Source of the DNA: Chryseobacterium sp. CY350
GTDB lineage: Bacteria > Bacteroidota > Bacteroidia > Flavobacteriales > Weeksellaceae
Length of the DNA stretch: 64,000 bases
Reading direction: 5' to 3'
NCBI RefSeq assembly: GCF_027945075.1
Contig: NZ_CP116034.1
Span: 2,666,001 to 2,730,000 of the forward strand
A program made the translations under genes and the position numbers. The notes beneath the pieces were generated by a model. The model did not search any database. It was not told the origin of the DNA and saw nothing but the letters and a program-made list of their open reading frames with translations. Positions 50,235 to 58,709 of the stretch are shown in pieces; the stretch's first letter is position 1, and each line of letters opens with the position of its first letter.

Positions 50235-50262
50235 AAGGCTTGCAAACTGAATTACAAGCCTT
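50235..50262 (-). terminator. Terminator after rpiB
   Basis: The stem AAGGCTTG-AA / TT-CAAGCCTT with a 7-nt loop lies 6 bp beyond the rpiB stop codon on the reverse strand. Confidence 0.78.
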
Positions 50263-50268
50263 TATGAT

Positions 50269-50703
50269 TTAGCAGAATGCTATTTTATCAACTCTTGTCT
50301 GATGCCTTCCGCCTTCAAAATCGGTAGACAAAAATTTGTTGGCGATTTCGATGGCAACTTCTTTAGAAATAAATCTAGCAGGTATGGAAATCATATTGGC
50401 ATCATTGTGCTGTCTTGCTAACACTGCAATTTCCGGCATCCAGCATAGTGCACAACGTATTTTCTGATGCTTGTTGGCTGTAATCTGTACTCCGTTTCCG
50501 CTTCCACAGAGAAGAATTCCCAGTTCGTTCTCTCCATTTTCTACAGAAGTTGCTGCAGGATGCACAAAATCCGGATAATCTACACTGTCAGTAGAAAATG
50601 TTCCAAAATCCTGGACTTCAAACTGCTCTTCAAGATGTTTTTTCAAGATTTCTTTATATTCAAAACCGGCGTGATCTGCGGCAATAGCGATTTTTCTTTT
50701 CAT
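50269..50703 (-). CDS. rpiB: Ribose-5-phosphate isomerase B
   Basis: A 144-residue RpiB/LacAB-family isomerase. IAIAADHAGFEYKEILKKHL at the N-terminus, the phosphate-binding and catalytic region LLCGSGNGVQITANKHQKIR (Cys near 71) and HNDANMISIPARFIS block are complete. It interconverts ribose-5-phosphate and ribulose-5-phosphate in the non-oxidative pentose phosphate pathway. Allose-6-phosphate isomerase is the alternative specificity. Single-gene unit. Confidence 0.95.
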   Translation of the reverse strand: MKRKIAIAADHAGFEYKEILKKHLEEQFEVQDFGTFSTDSVDYPDFVHPAATSVENGENELGILLCGSGNGVQITANKHQKIRCALCWMPEIAVLARQHNDANMISIPARFISKEVAIEIANKFLSTDFEGGRHQTRVDKIAFC

Positions 50704-51450
50704 TTTATCTATTGTTATTAAATCTTATGACAAAGTTACGTTAAATTCAAATTTAATTATGCAAAATTGAAAGCTTTATCACAATCTACATCTTCTAAAT
50801 GCCATCGAAAATTGAGAAATAATAAAAGAAAAATTCCTTCACATGAATTGTTTTAATGCTTATGATGAGTTAAAAGTATAGAGAAATTTTAAAAACAAAT
50901 CAACACAGATTAAATTATAAAGAGACTAAAAAACTTAAGATATACTGTAACTACCTGATAAACAATATACAATAATCTAAAAAACTATTATAACTATTTT
51001 ACTCACAAAATGTGATTTACACACTCATAAAATGTGAAATGTACTGTGAATAACTGTGGAAAACTTTTCTGAACTAAATCTTTCACAATTCAACAAAAGC
51101 ATTACCGAAAGTTGCCTCCAAATATTATCACCAAAACTTTCAAAATCTTTCCTGTGAGAAATCTCAACTTTCTCCATAAGAAAGAAACTAATAATTTGTT
51201 TTGTGTAAAAGTTATCCGTATTTGTTAATAAGTCCTGAAAAATCCATCCTTTCAATAAATTACATTGTGAATTAAATATGAATTAAACTCAAACTGTATG
51301 TTATGAACTATTATCATAAAAGTTATCCCCGAAACTCACATCACTCAACAACAACTATCATTCTTTTTTTTTTATATAAAGAAATTAATGTTGAATAATG
51401 AATGATGGGTTTGTGGGAAGTTTTTTGAAAACTTTTGTCACTTTCGATCT
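50704..51450. other. AT-rich gap with DnaA-box-like sites (candidate oriC)
   Basis: An 870-bp gap between rpiB and pgk contains the densest DnaA-box-like sites in the window: TGTGAATAA (51045-51053), TGTGGAAAA (51055-51063) one base later, and TGTGTAAAA (51202-51210), all fitting TTWTNCACA on the reverse strand. Two AAAAGTTATCC repeats (51207-51217, 51318-51328) extend into near-boxes. AT-rich blocks (50941-51000, 51361-51380) could unwind. Two parS sites lie 3-5 kb to the right. The function as oriC is inferred; dnaA is not in the window. Confidence 0.5.
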
Positions 51451-51451
51451 T

Positions 51452-51478
51452 TTGCAAAAGTTTAAAATCTTACATTTG
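51452..51478 (+). promoter_or_regulatory. Candidate pgk promoter
   Basis: TTG (51452-51454) and TACATTTG (51471-51478) are separated by 16 bp, one short of the usual range. The leader to the pgk start would be about 90 nt. Confidence 0.48.
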
Positions 51479-51575
51479 TGAAACAATATTTAGAAAATAT
51501 TAACGAGTCCGAATGAATTTAGACTGAGTACTGATTCATCAAAACGATTTCTAAAAAAAATGAATTAATCAATAT

Positions 51576-52766
51576 ATGAAAACAATTAGTGATTTCAATT
51601 TTAAAGATAAAAAAGCTTTGGTACGAGTCGACTTTAATGTACCGCAGGACGACCAGCTGAAAATTACCGATAACACAAGAATTTCGGCAGTGAAACCGAC
51701 AGTGGATAAAATCATAAATGATGGTGGTTCTGTAATTCTTATGACGCATCTTGGGAGACCAAAAGGTGAAGTAAAAGATGAATTCTCTCTAAAGCATATT
51801 GTGACTGAAGTTTCTGAAGTTCTTGGGTACGAAGTGAAATTTGTAGACGAGTCAATAGGAGAGAAGGCCGAGAAAGCTGCTTCTGATCTACAGCCTGGCC
51901 AAATCTTATTATTGGAAAATCTACGTTTTCATAATGAAGAAGAAAAAGGAGATGAGGCATTTGCTGAAAAGCTTTCAAAGTTAGGCGATGCATACGTAAA
52001 CGACGCGTTCGGTACTGCACACAGAGCACACGCTTCTACAGCTGTTATTGCAAATTATTTTAAATCAACTAAATTTTTCGGTTTGTTGATGGCAGACGAA
52101 CTAAAAGCTATAGATAAAGTGCTTAAAAGTGGCGAAAAGCCTGTTACAGCTATTTTAGGAGGCTCTAAAGTTTCAACTAAAATTACCATTATAGAAAATA
52201 TTTTGCCTGCAGTCGACAATTTAATTATCGGTGGAGGTATGGCATTTACATTTATTAAAGCGCTTGGTGGGAAGATAGGAAATTCTCTTGTGGAAGAAGA
52301 TAAATTACCGTTAGCTCTGGAAATATTAGGAAAAGCAAAAGAACATAATGTAAAAGTATATCTACCTTCTGACACTATTATTGCTGAAAGTTTCAGTAAC
52401 GATGCAGATAGAAAAGAGTGTGATATCTATGCAATTCCTGAAGGATGGATGGGAATGGATGCTGGTCCGAGATCTCGCGAACAGTTCAATGATGTTTTGC
52501 TTGATTCTAGAACGATCTTGTGGAATGGACCGATAGGAGTTTTTGAAATGTCAAATTTCTCTGCCGGAACCGAAGCGTTAGGAGACAGCATTGCTGAAGC
52601 AACAAAGATGGGTGCATTTTCTTTAGTTGGTGGAGGAGACAGTGTAGCTTTTGTTAAGCAATTTGGTTATGCCGACAAAGTAAGTTATGTGTCAACCGGA
52701 GGAGGCGCAATGTTGGAAAGTCTAGAAGGTTTAGAACTTCCAGGTATTGCCGCTATTAATAAATAA
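51576..52766 (+). CDS. pgk: Phosphoglycerate kinase
   Basis: A 396-residue two-domain glycolytic kinase that transfers phosphate from 1,3-bisphosphoglycerate to [13 protein letters not shown] (about 17-26), the [16 protein letters not shown] loop (about 53-68), [10 protein letters not shown] near 195-204, and the C-terminal nucleotide loops ([32 protein letters not shown]) are all present. Full length; single gene with strong terminator. Confidence 0.98.
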   Translation: MKTISDFNFKDKKALVRVDFNVPQDDQLKITDNTRISAVKPTVDKIINDGGSVILMTHLGRPKGEVKDEFSLKHIVTEVSEVLGYEVKFVDESIGEKAEKAASDLQPGQILLLENLRFHNEEEKGDEAFAEKLSKLGDAYVNDAFGTAHRAHASTAVIANYFKSTKFFGLLMADELKAIDKVLKSGEKPVTAILGGSKVSTKITIIENILPAVDNLIIGGGMAFTFIKALGGKIGNSLVEEDKLPLALEILGKAKEHNVKVYLPSDTIIAESFSNDADRKECDIYAIPEGWMGMDAGPRSREQFNDVLLDSRTILWNGPIGVFEMSNFSAGTEALGDSIAEATKMGAFSLVGGGDSVAFVKQFGYADKVSYVSTGGGAMLESLEGLELPGIAAINK

Positions 52767-52787
52767 GTTATATTAAATATAAAATTT

Positions 52788-52817
52788 AAGTCTGCTGAGT
52801 TCTTCGGCAGACTTTTT
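52788..52817 (+). terminator. Terminator after pgk
   Basis: The stem AAGTCTGC / GCAGACTT with a 14-nt loop and T run lies 21 bp beyond the pgk stop codon. Confidence 0.85.
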
Positions 52818-52938
52818 TATTTTACCTTTTTAGATCTGAATTTAGTTTTTCGAATTTTAAAAAGTCAATTTAAAAAAAATTCAGTAGAATATGTGTATAT
52901 GTTACAATTTGAATTTTCATTTACAAAATTTCTAATTT

Positions 52939-53060
52939 TTAAAACAGCTTATATTCTAAAGAAACTGTAAGTTTAAAAGTATTTCCATTTTCTAAAGACC
53001 TTCCATTTAAGTTTGTTTATTTAAAAGTCAAAAATTTATTTGATCTAAGATTGAAATTAG
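52939..53060 (-). pseudogene. Outer-membrane barrel C-terminal remnant
   Basis: On the reverse strand a segment reads NLNGRSLENGNTFKLTVSLE-YKLF and TAA (52939-52941), after an in-frame stop and a few residues (FLTFK). Ending in a strand with terminal Phe and alternating hydrophobics is typical of outer-membrane beta barrels. The rest of the gene is absent. It explains part of the 429-bp gap between pgk and the methyltransferase gene (52767-53195); otherwise only AT-rich DNA and two terminators are seen there. Confidence 0.35.
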
Positions 53061-53107
53061 TAATTTTATAAATTCAAATTATCAAGATTGTAATATATAT
53101 AAAAAAC

Positions 53108-53134
53108 AAAACTCATGAAAAAATCGTGAGTTTT
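53108..53134 (-). terminator. Terminator after the methyltransferase gene
   Basis: The stem AAAACTCA / TGAGTTTT with an 11-nt AT-rich loop lies 62 bp beyond the methyltransferase stop (53196, reverse strand). Confidence 0.65.
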
Positions 53135-53195
53135 CTTTAAATTTTGTCGAAATAGATGAAATTTGGCTTTCATAAATGGCTTAAAAATCGATTTT

Positions 53196-54017
53196 CTACT
53201 TTTTTTCGATAATATATATCATACTTGAAAATTCATTCGAAAAAAGGGCTTTTGCATTAGAAATCGTTCCGTGAAAGACTGCTTTTAGCCAAAATAGGGA
53301 TGATTTTTTGTATTTTTCGCTCAACATCGAAATATAATACGAATCTAAAACTAAGGGTTTGATTTTTCTCATTTTCCAGTTTGGCTTTTTTGAAATAAGA
53401 TTTTCCATACCAGATTTTGAAAAATGGTAGATGTGTCTCGGCACATCATAAGCCGCCCAGAATTCTTTATAATGTTTTGCGTCGTAAGAAGTAGGGTTGG
53501 GGACAGCAATAATTAGTAGTCCTTTTTCATTTAATTTCGAATTGAAGACTTCCAACATTTCGTCCTGATTTTCTATATGTTCGAAGACATGCCATAACGT
53601 AATTGCATCTAAAGATCCGTTTTCTATGGTATCTAAATCATCAATTATTTTTGCTTTAATAATTTTACTTTTCGCTGCTTTTCTGGCATCTGAATCTGGC
53701 TCGAAACCGAAAGTTTGAAAGTCATTTTCTATAAATTTTACAAATTCGCCTGCTCCACATCCATAATCCAATACTTTAGAATTCTTTTTTAATCTGTCAA
53801 TAAGAATAGTTTTCTTGTATTGAAGATTAAAAGATTGTAGAAATTTATAGAGTTTTTCTTTTAAACTTCCGGAATCCTGGTGATGAGAAATATAGTCTTC
53901 GCTTTCATAATATTTAGAAATATTTGCCGGAATCGGAGAGGTTTTGAATACACCTTTTGTATCCGTTTCTATAATTTCAAATATTTCTTTTGATAGAAAA
54001 TGATCTGTGATTTTCAT
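53196..54017 (-). CDS. Class I SAM-dependent methyltransferase
   Basis: A 273-residue methyltransferase. The SAM-binding motif I is VLDYGCGAGEFVKFIE (about 86-101); motif II/III are near FGFEPDSDARKAA and LDAITLWHVFEHIENQDEML (about 139-158). It has no known exact substrate; the PNPTSYDAKHYKEFWAAYDVPRHIYHFS block resembles methyltransferases acting on lipids, quinones or surface polysaccharides. The first 60 residues form an N-terminal extension. It is separated from mnmG by a parS site. Confidence 0.88.
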   Translation of the reverse strand: MKITDHFLSKEIFEIIETDTKGVFKTSPIPANISKYYESEDYISHHQDSGSLKEKLYKFLQSFNLQYKKTILIDRLKKNSKVLDYGCGAGEFVKFIENDFQTFGFEPDSDARKAAKSKIIKAKIIDDLDTIENGSLDAITLWHVFEHIENQDEMLEVFNSKLNEKGLLIIAVPNPTSYDAKHYKEFWAAYDVPRHIYHFSKSGMENLISKKPNWKMRKIKPLVLDSYYISMLSEKYKKSSLFWLKAVFHGTISNAKALFSNEFSSMIYIIEKK

Positions 54018-54096
54018 AAATTATTTACTATTTAAAATGAAATTTGAAACCATTACAGTTTCAAATTTCGCTTATCTTTAATTTAAATTGGGAATA

Positions 54097-54112
54097 TGTT
54101 TCACGTGAAACA
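54097..54112. promoter_or_regulatory. parS site 1
   Basis: The 16-bp palindrome TGTTTCACGTGAAACA, a full match to the chromosomal ParB-binding consensus TGTTNCACGTGAAACA, lies in the 103-bp gap between the methyltransferase gene and mnmG. Confidence 0.9.
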
Positions 54113-54120
54113 TACGACGT

Positions 54121-55983
54121 TTATCGGCCTAAATACACCATTAAAACGTTGATGTCTGCTGGTGAAACACCGCTTATTCTTCCGGCTTGTGCTAAAGTTT
54201 TTGGTCGAACTTTGTTCATCTTTTGTTTAGCTTCTGATGAAAGACTTGATATCTTGATATAATCAAAATCTTCAGGGATTTTTACATTCTCAAGTCTATT
54301 TAGTTTGGATACATTTTCCTTTTCCTTTTCTATATAGCCTTTATACTTGATGTTTACTTCAGCCTGTTCGCGAACTTCATCGCTATATTTTGAGGTAAAA
54401 TCTCTAATCGTTTCAATTTCATCCAATTTATCTAATGTAATATTTGGTCTTGTGAGAAATTGCGAAGCTCTGTAAGCTTGATCTACAGGATTACTTTCAA
54501 TACCTTCTAATATTGGATTAATCAAACCAGGTTTTAAAGAAGTTTCTCGAAGAAAGGACTCAAGTTCCTGACTTTTAGCTATTTTCTCTTCTACTTTTTG
54601 TAAACGATCATCTTTTGCCAATCCTAGTTTGTGTGCTTTTTCCGTAAGTCGAATATCTGCGTTATCCTGTCTTAAAAGGAGTCTGTATTCAGCTCTTGAA
54701 GTAAACATTCTGTATGGTTCTTCGGTACCTTTTGTGATTAAATCGTCAATTAATACCCCAATATATGCTTCATCTCTATTGAGTATAAATTCGTCATTTT
54801 CATGAACTTTATTGTGAGCATTAATACCCGCCATTAAGCCTTGTCCTGCTGCTTCTTCGTAACCTGTAGTACCGTTTATTTGCCCTGCAAAATATAAATT
54901 GTCAATTAATTTTGTTTCTAAAGTATGCTTTAGCTGAGTAGGAGGGAAGTAGTCATATTCAATAGCATAGCCTGGTCTGAAAACTTTTACGTTCTCAAAT
55001 CCCGGAATGTGTTTCATTGCTTTAATTTGGATATCTTCCGGCAATGAAGAACTGAATCCGTTTACATAGATTTCTACAGTTTTCCAACCTTCGGGTTCTA
55101 CAAAAAGTTGATGTCTTGTACGTTCAGCGAAACGGTTGATTTTATCTTCAATACTCGGGCAATATCGAGGACCTAAGCTTTGAATGGTACCATTAAACAT
55201 TGGGCTTCTTTCAAAACCTTCTCTTAAAATATCATGTACGGTTTCGTTAGTATAAACGATATGACAACTTAGTTGTTTGGTTAGTTTTGGTGTGTCGGAG
55301 TAGCTAAATTTTTGGGGTTTTTCGTCACCTTTTTGTTCATCCATTTTAGAGTAATCAAGACTTCTACCATCCACTCTTGGAGGTGTTCCTGTCTTCATTC
55401 TTCCAGCTTCAAAACCTAAAGAAACCAATTGCTCAGTAATACCAAACGCTCTTGGTTCACCCATTCTTCCTCCACCCAATTGTTTATCTCCTACATGAAT
55501 CAATCCGTTAAGGAAAGTACCGTTGGTAAGAACCACAGAGTTTGCTCTGATCTCAATTCCTAAGGAAGTCACAACGCCTACCGCTTTATTATCTTCTATA
55601 ATTAAACTCTTAACCATATCTTGAAAAAAATCAAGATTAGGAGTATTTTCTAACGCATAACGCCATTCTTCTGCGAAGAGCATTCTATCATTTTGTGTTC
55701 TAGGAGACCACATTGCCGGACCTTTAGAAAGGTTCAGCATTTTAAACTGAATCGCAGATTTATCGGCAATAATTCCGGAGTATCCTCCCATAGCGTCAAT
55801 CTCTCTAACGATCTGTCCTTTGGCAATTCCTCCCATTGCCGGGTTGCAACTCATCTGTCCGATTGTTTGCATATTCATTGTAACCAATAAAGTTTTTGAA
55901 CCTAAATTGGCAGCAGCAGCAGCAGCTTCACAACCAGCGTGACCTGCACCAACTACAATTACGTCATATATTTCTGAAATCAT
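54121..55983 (-). CDS. mnmG: tRNA uridine 5-carboxymethylaminomethyl modification enzyme MnmG
   Basis: A 620-residue FAD enzyme (GidA) that, with MnmE, installs cmnm5 at U34 of several tRNAs. The FAD dinucleotide loop VIVVGAGHAGCEAAAA (8-23), MSCNPAMGGIAKGQIVREID near 43-62, a conserved TGTFLNGLIHVG block (about 154-165) and the C-terminal MnmE-binding helical domain (KYKGYIEKEKENVSKL onward) are visible. In many bacteria mnmG lies beside oriC. It is flanked here by two parS sites. Confidence 0.97.
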   Translation of the reverse strand: MISEIYDVIVVGAGHAGCEAAAAAANLGSKTLLVTMNMQTIGQMSCNPAMGGIAKGQIVREIDAMGGYSGIIADKSAIQFKMLNLSKGPAMWSPRTQNDRMLFAEEWRYALENTPNLDFFQDMVKSLIIEDNKAVGVVTSLGIEIRANSVVLTNGTFLNGLIHVGDKQLGGGRMGEPRAFGITEQLVSLGFEAGRMKTGTPPRVDGRSLDYSKMDEQKGDEKPQKFSYSDTPKLTKQLSCHIVYTNETVHDILREGFERSPMFNGTIQSLGPRYCPSIEDKINRFAERTRHQLFVEPEGWKTVEIYVNGFSSSLPEDIQIKAMKHIPGFENVKVFRPGYAIEYDYFPPTQLKHTLETKLIDNLYFAGQINGTTGYEEAAGQGLMAGINAHNKVHENDEFILNRDEAYIGVLIDDLITKGTEEPYRMFTSRAEYRLLLRQDNADIRLTEKAHKLGLAKDDRLQKVEEKIAKSQELESFLRETSLKPGLINPILEGIESNPVDQAYRASQFLTRPNITLDKLDEIETIRDFTSKYSDEVREQAEVNIKYKGYIEKEKENVSKLNRLENVKIPEDFDYIKISSLSSEAKQKMNKVRPKTLAQAGRISGVSPADINVLMVYLGR

Positions 55984-56026
55984 TTTAATCGCTTATTTAA
56001 GCTTTAAATTTTAAAATTAGTATAAA

Positions 56027-56042
56027 TGTTTCACGTGAAACA
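56027..56042. promoter_or_regulatory. parS site 2
   Basis: An exact second copy of TGTTTCACGTGAAACA, 44 bp upstream of the mnmG start codon and about 1.93 kb from site 1. Confidence 0.9.
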
Positions 56043-56130
56043 TTGTGTCGAAATAAGGCTGTAAAGCTCTTTTAATTCGATGTTTGCAACCCTGTAATGC
56101 CTCAAATTAAACAGTTTTAAGGAAAAACCT

Positions 56131-56544
56131 CTAGCCCTGATTATATTTTGCAATATAAAAATCTTCTTTTCTTCGCATTTCCTGTTCCTCAGATTCTGTC
56201 TTATCTTTAAATCCACAAAGATGAAGTATACCGTGAGCCAAGACTCTTATTAATTCTTCTTCGTAAATTTTGGATAGAGTAGAAGCATTATCTGAAACGC
56301 GCTGCAAAGATACGAAAATCTCTCCGCTTATAGTTTTGCCTTTTACGCTGTCAAAAGTAATTATGTCTGTGTAGTAATCGTGCTGCAAATAATCCCGATT
56401 AATCTTTAATAAATAATCGTCATCACAGAAGACATAATTAATTTCTCCTATCTTTTTTCCTTCTGAAAGAATGATCTCTTCCAGCCATTTTGTGTATTTC
56501 CTATCTACCGTTTCTGGTAAGTTTTCGTAAAAGAACTGTATCAT
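56131..56544 (-). CDS. ybeY: Endoribonuclease YbeY (rRNA maturation)
   Basis: A 137-residue zinc-dependent endoribonuclease used in 16S 3'-end maturation and ribosome quality control. The family start MIQFFYEN (56544) is chosen over MVLKS at 56559. The metal site reads RVLAHGILHLCGFKDKTESE. The two His ligands are in place, but Asp replaces the third His of the proteobacterial HxxxHxxxxxH motif, as I recall for Bacteroidetes forms. It is 5 bp downstream of the patatin gene. Confidence 0.93.
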   Translation of the reverse strand: MIQFFYENLPETVDRKYTKWLEEIILSEGKKIGEINYVFCDDDYLLKINRDYLQHDYYTDIITFDSVKGKTISGEIFVSLQRVSDNASTLSKIYEEELIRVLAHGILHLCGFKDKTESEEQEMRRKEDFYIAKYNQG

Positions 56545-56549
56545 ACTTT

Positions 56550-58706
56550 TTAAAACCAATGCCCTAAAATGACACTGAATATTCCTTTTTGATTATTTCT
56601 GAGTGAGTGGCTGAAATTAAATTTAATCTGTCCGAAAGGAGATTTATAACCCGCCATAATCCCGAGTGAACTGTAATTTACTTTTACTGCATCTTCGAAA
56701 CTGATGTCATCCGAAATATTGGCAAAAGAGAAATTTCCACTCAGGAAAAAGTTTTTATAAAATTTAAACTGAATATCGTTTGATATCAATGCAACGTTAT
56801 TGCTGTTTAATTGAGCGAAGTAAAAACCGTTAAAAGTTTTAAAATTTACGACATTCTGCTCAAAGATTCCACCTAATCTGTACTTGTAAAATTGAGGAAG
56901 ATTATCGCCAAGTGTAATACCGCCGTAGAGATTAAGATGATAACTGAATTGTTTTGACAAAGGAATATTCACTCTGATATCTGCCTTTACCTGAACCACT
57001 CTTTTATCAACTTCAGACTTCAACAGATCTATTACTTTACCTTCTGCACTCAAGTAGAAACCTCTGCGGGGGAAATCTCTGTCGTTTTGCGTATCACTTT
57101 TTAAAAACACATACGGATTCAGAAATCTGTTATATCTTTTGTTGGTGCCATTCATCTCAGCTTCGAAATAATCATGGCTTAATCCTGCTCCTACCGCAAA
57201 CTTATCTCGCCAGATAGATTGTATATATGCTTCGTTTCGTAGCCACTCCCAATTGTCTACAGTGATATTGTTATTTCCTTTAAGATCAAAACTCATTCCT
57301 GAAGAATAGATTCCGAAACCGGGAATATAGCCGTTATCAATAAAGTAGTTTAAATAAAATCTTGGTTTGTCACCTACAACAAAATCTAAAGCTAAATTTG
57401 AGTTCTTGAACAACAAACGTTTCGCAGAATAATTTAACAACAATCCTGTTTTGAAAATCTCATCATAATGCAAACCAAACTTTAGAAAATGTCTCGCGTC
57501 ATCTTCCGTGACGTACAGTTTTAAATAGTTAATATTATTTTCTGTAACTATATCGTAGTTAATAAAACGGTAATTATTGGTTGCCACCAATTTATCGACA
57601 CCTCGGTTGATACTTCCATACGTCTGCATGGATGGAAGTCTAAGTCCCATCTTTCCCAGAACGTAGTTTTTACCGTAGATTTTACTACCATTAAGATCAA
57701 TGCTGTCAATTTTATAGACGTTAGAAAATATTGGATTTACGGGCTGTCTGAGGCGGTCAAACTGTCGTTTTGGCAATTCGTCAAGAATATCTGTATATTT
57801 TAAGCCTTCCACAAATCCGCTGTCAAGAATTTTCTTCTTATCATCGTAGCTTGTAGCCGTCATTCCTTTAAGATTGGGCTTTATGTTGATGTCTGTAAAC
57901 TTATACTGTCGTCTTGTATCTTTCTGAATTCCGAAGTCGATAACCTGGTTTAGAATTGAAATAATATTACCAAGATCTTCTCTTTTCGAAAGATCCTGGT
58001 TAAGATCAACACCAATGACGATATCAATTCCTTGATCTTTTAGCGGTTTTGAAGGATAATTAACCGTCATAGCACCGTCAATATAAATACTGTCACCAAT
58101 CTTTACAGGATCCATCAGCGACGGAAAAGCTGAGCTCGCCATGATTGACTGTACAAGATCGCCCTTCTCAAAAATCTGCATATTACCGCTTTCCAGATTG
58201 GTCGCAACGCACATAAATGGAATTGGCAATTTAGAAAAATCGTCAATCGTAGAAACATTTTTAAAAAGGTTCTTAAGAAGATAAACGTTTTTCTGACCGG
58301 AACTGATAGAAGAGGGGAGATTTACCTTTCCATTTTTTAAAGGAATTGTTAAAAGATATTTATCAACAGATTTATTAAAAAAGGTGCTTTCTGTACGCGA
58401 TTTCGGATCTCTGATTAACGAATAAAAATCAGTATCCATCACGATCTTCTCAATATCTTTACCGGTATAACCCGATGCGTAAAGTCCACCAACAATGGCT
58501 CCCATACTTGTGCCGGAAATATAATCTACTTTCACGCCCAGTGAATCCAAAACTTTCAAAACTCCAACGTGCGCAAAACCTTTGGCACCACCTCCGGCTA
58601 GAGAAAGACCAATTTTAGGATTTTTTGGTATGACTAACCCTTCTTTTATCTGCGACTGGATAAAAATCAATTGAAATGCGAATAAAAAAGCAAGGAGTTT
58701 TTTCAT
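56550..58706 (-). CDS. Patatin-like phospholipase with C-terminal barrel
   Basis: A 718-residue exported protein: signal peptide about 1-18, an N-terminal patatin domain (about 28-230) with oxyanion loop GGGAKGFAHVG, nucleophile GTSMG (Ser about 66) and catalytic DGA (about 191-193), a POTRA-like section (about 310-390), and a C-terminal 16-stranded BamA/TpsB-like beta barrel ending SVILGHWF. This architecture (PlpD-like) places a lipase at or through the outer membrane. It likely hydrolyses phospholipids. In one operon with murF-alr (3-bp gap) and ybeY. Confidence 0.93.
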   Translation of the reverse strand: MKKLLAFLFAFQLIFIQSQIKEGLVIPKNPKIGLSLAGGGAKGFAHVGVLKVLDSLGVKVDYISGTSMGAIVGGLYASGYTGKDIEKIVMDTDFYSLIRDPKSRTESTFFNKSVDKYLLTIPLKNGKVNLPSSISSGQKNVYLLKNLFKNVSTIDDFSKLPIPFMCVATNLESGNMQIFEKGDLVQSIMASSAFPSLMDPVKIGDSIYIDGAMTVNYPSKPLKDQGIDIVIGVDLNQDLSKREDLGNIISILNQVIDFGIQKDTRRQYKFTDINIKPNLKGMTATSYDDKKKILDSGFVEGLKYTDILDELPKRQFDRLRQPVNPIFSNVYKIDSIDLNGSKIYGKNYVLGKMGLRLPSMQTYGSINRGVDKLVATNNYRFINYDIVTENNINYLKLYVTEDDARHFLKFGLHYDEIFKTGLLLNYSAKRLLFKNSNLALDFVVGDKPRFYLNYFIDNGYIPGFGIYSSGMSFDLKGNNNITVDNWEWLRNEAYIQSIWRDKFAVGAGLSHDYFEAEMNGTNKRYNRFLNPYVFLKSDTQNDRDFPRRGFYLSAEGKVIDLLKSEVDKRVVQVKADIRVNIPLSKQFSYHLNLYGGITLGDNLPQFYKYRLGGIFEQNVVNFKTFNGFYFAQLNSNNVALISNDIQFKFYKNFFLSGNFSFANISDDISFEDAVKVNYSSLGIMAGYKSPFGQIKFNFSHSLRNNQKGIFSVILGHWF

Positions 58707-58709
58707 AAT

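Noticed and set aside
51025..51255. A 76-residue reverse-strand ORF in the rpiB-pgk gap
   Set aside because: Composition is unlike the neighbours, no homology is recognisable, and it overlaps the DnaA-box-like sites and AAAAGTTATCC repeats; treated as chance.
56131..56544. YbeY inactivated because the third His ligand is Asp
   Set aside because: The rest of the motif is intact and I recall the same substitution in other Bacteroidetes YbeY; Asp can bind zinc.
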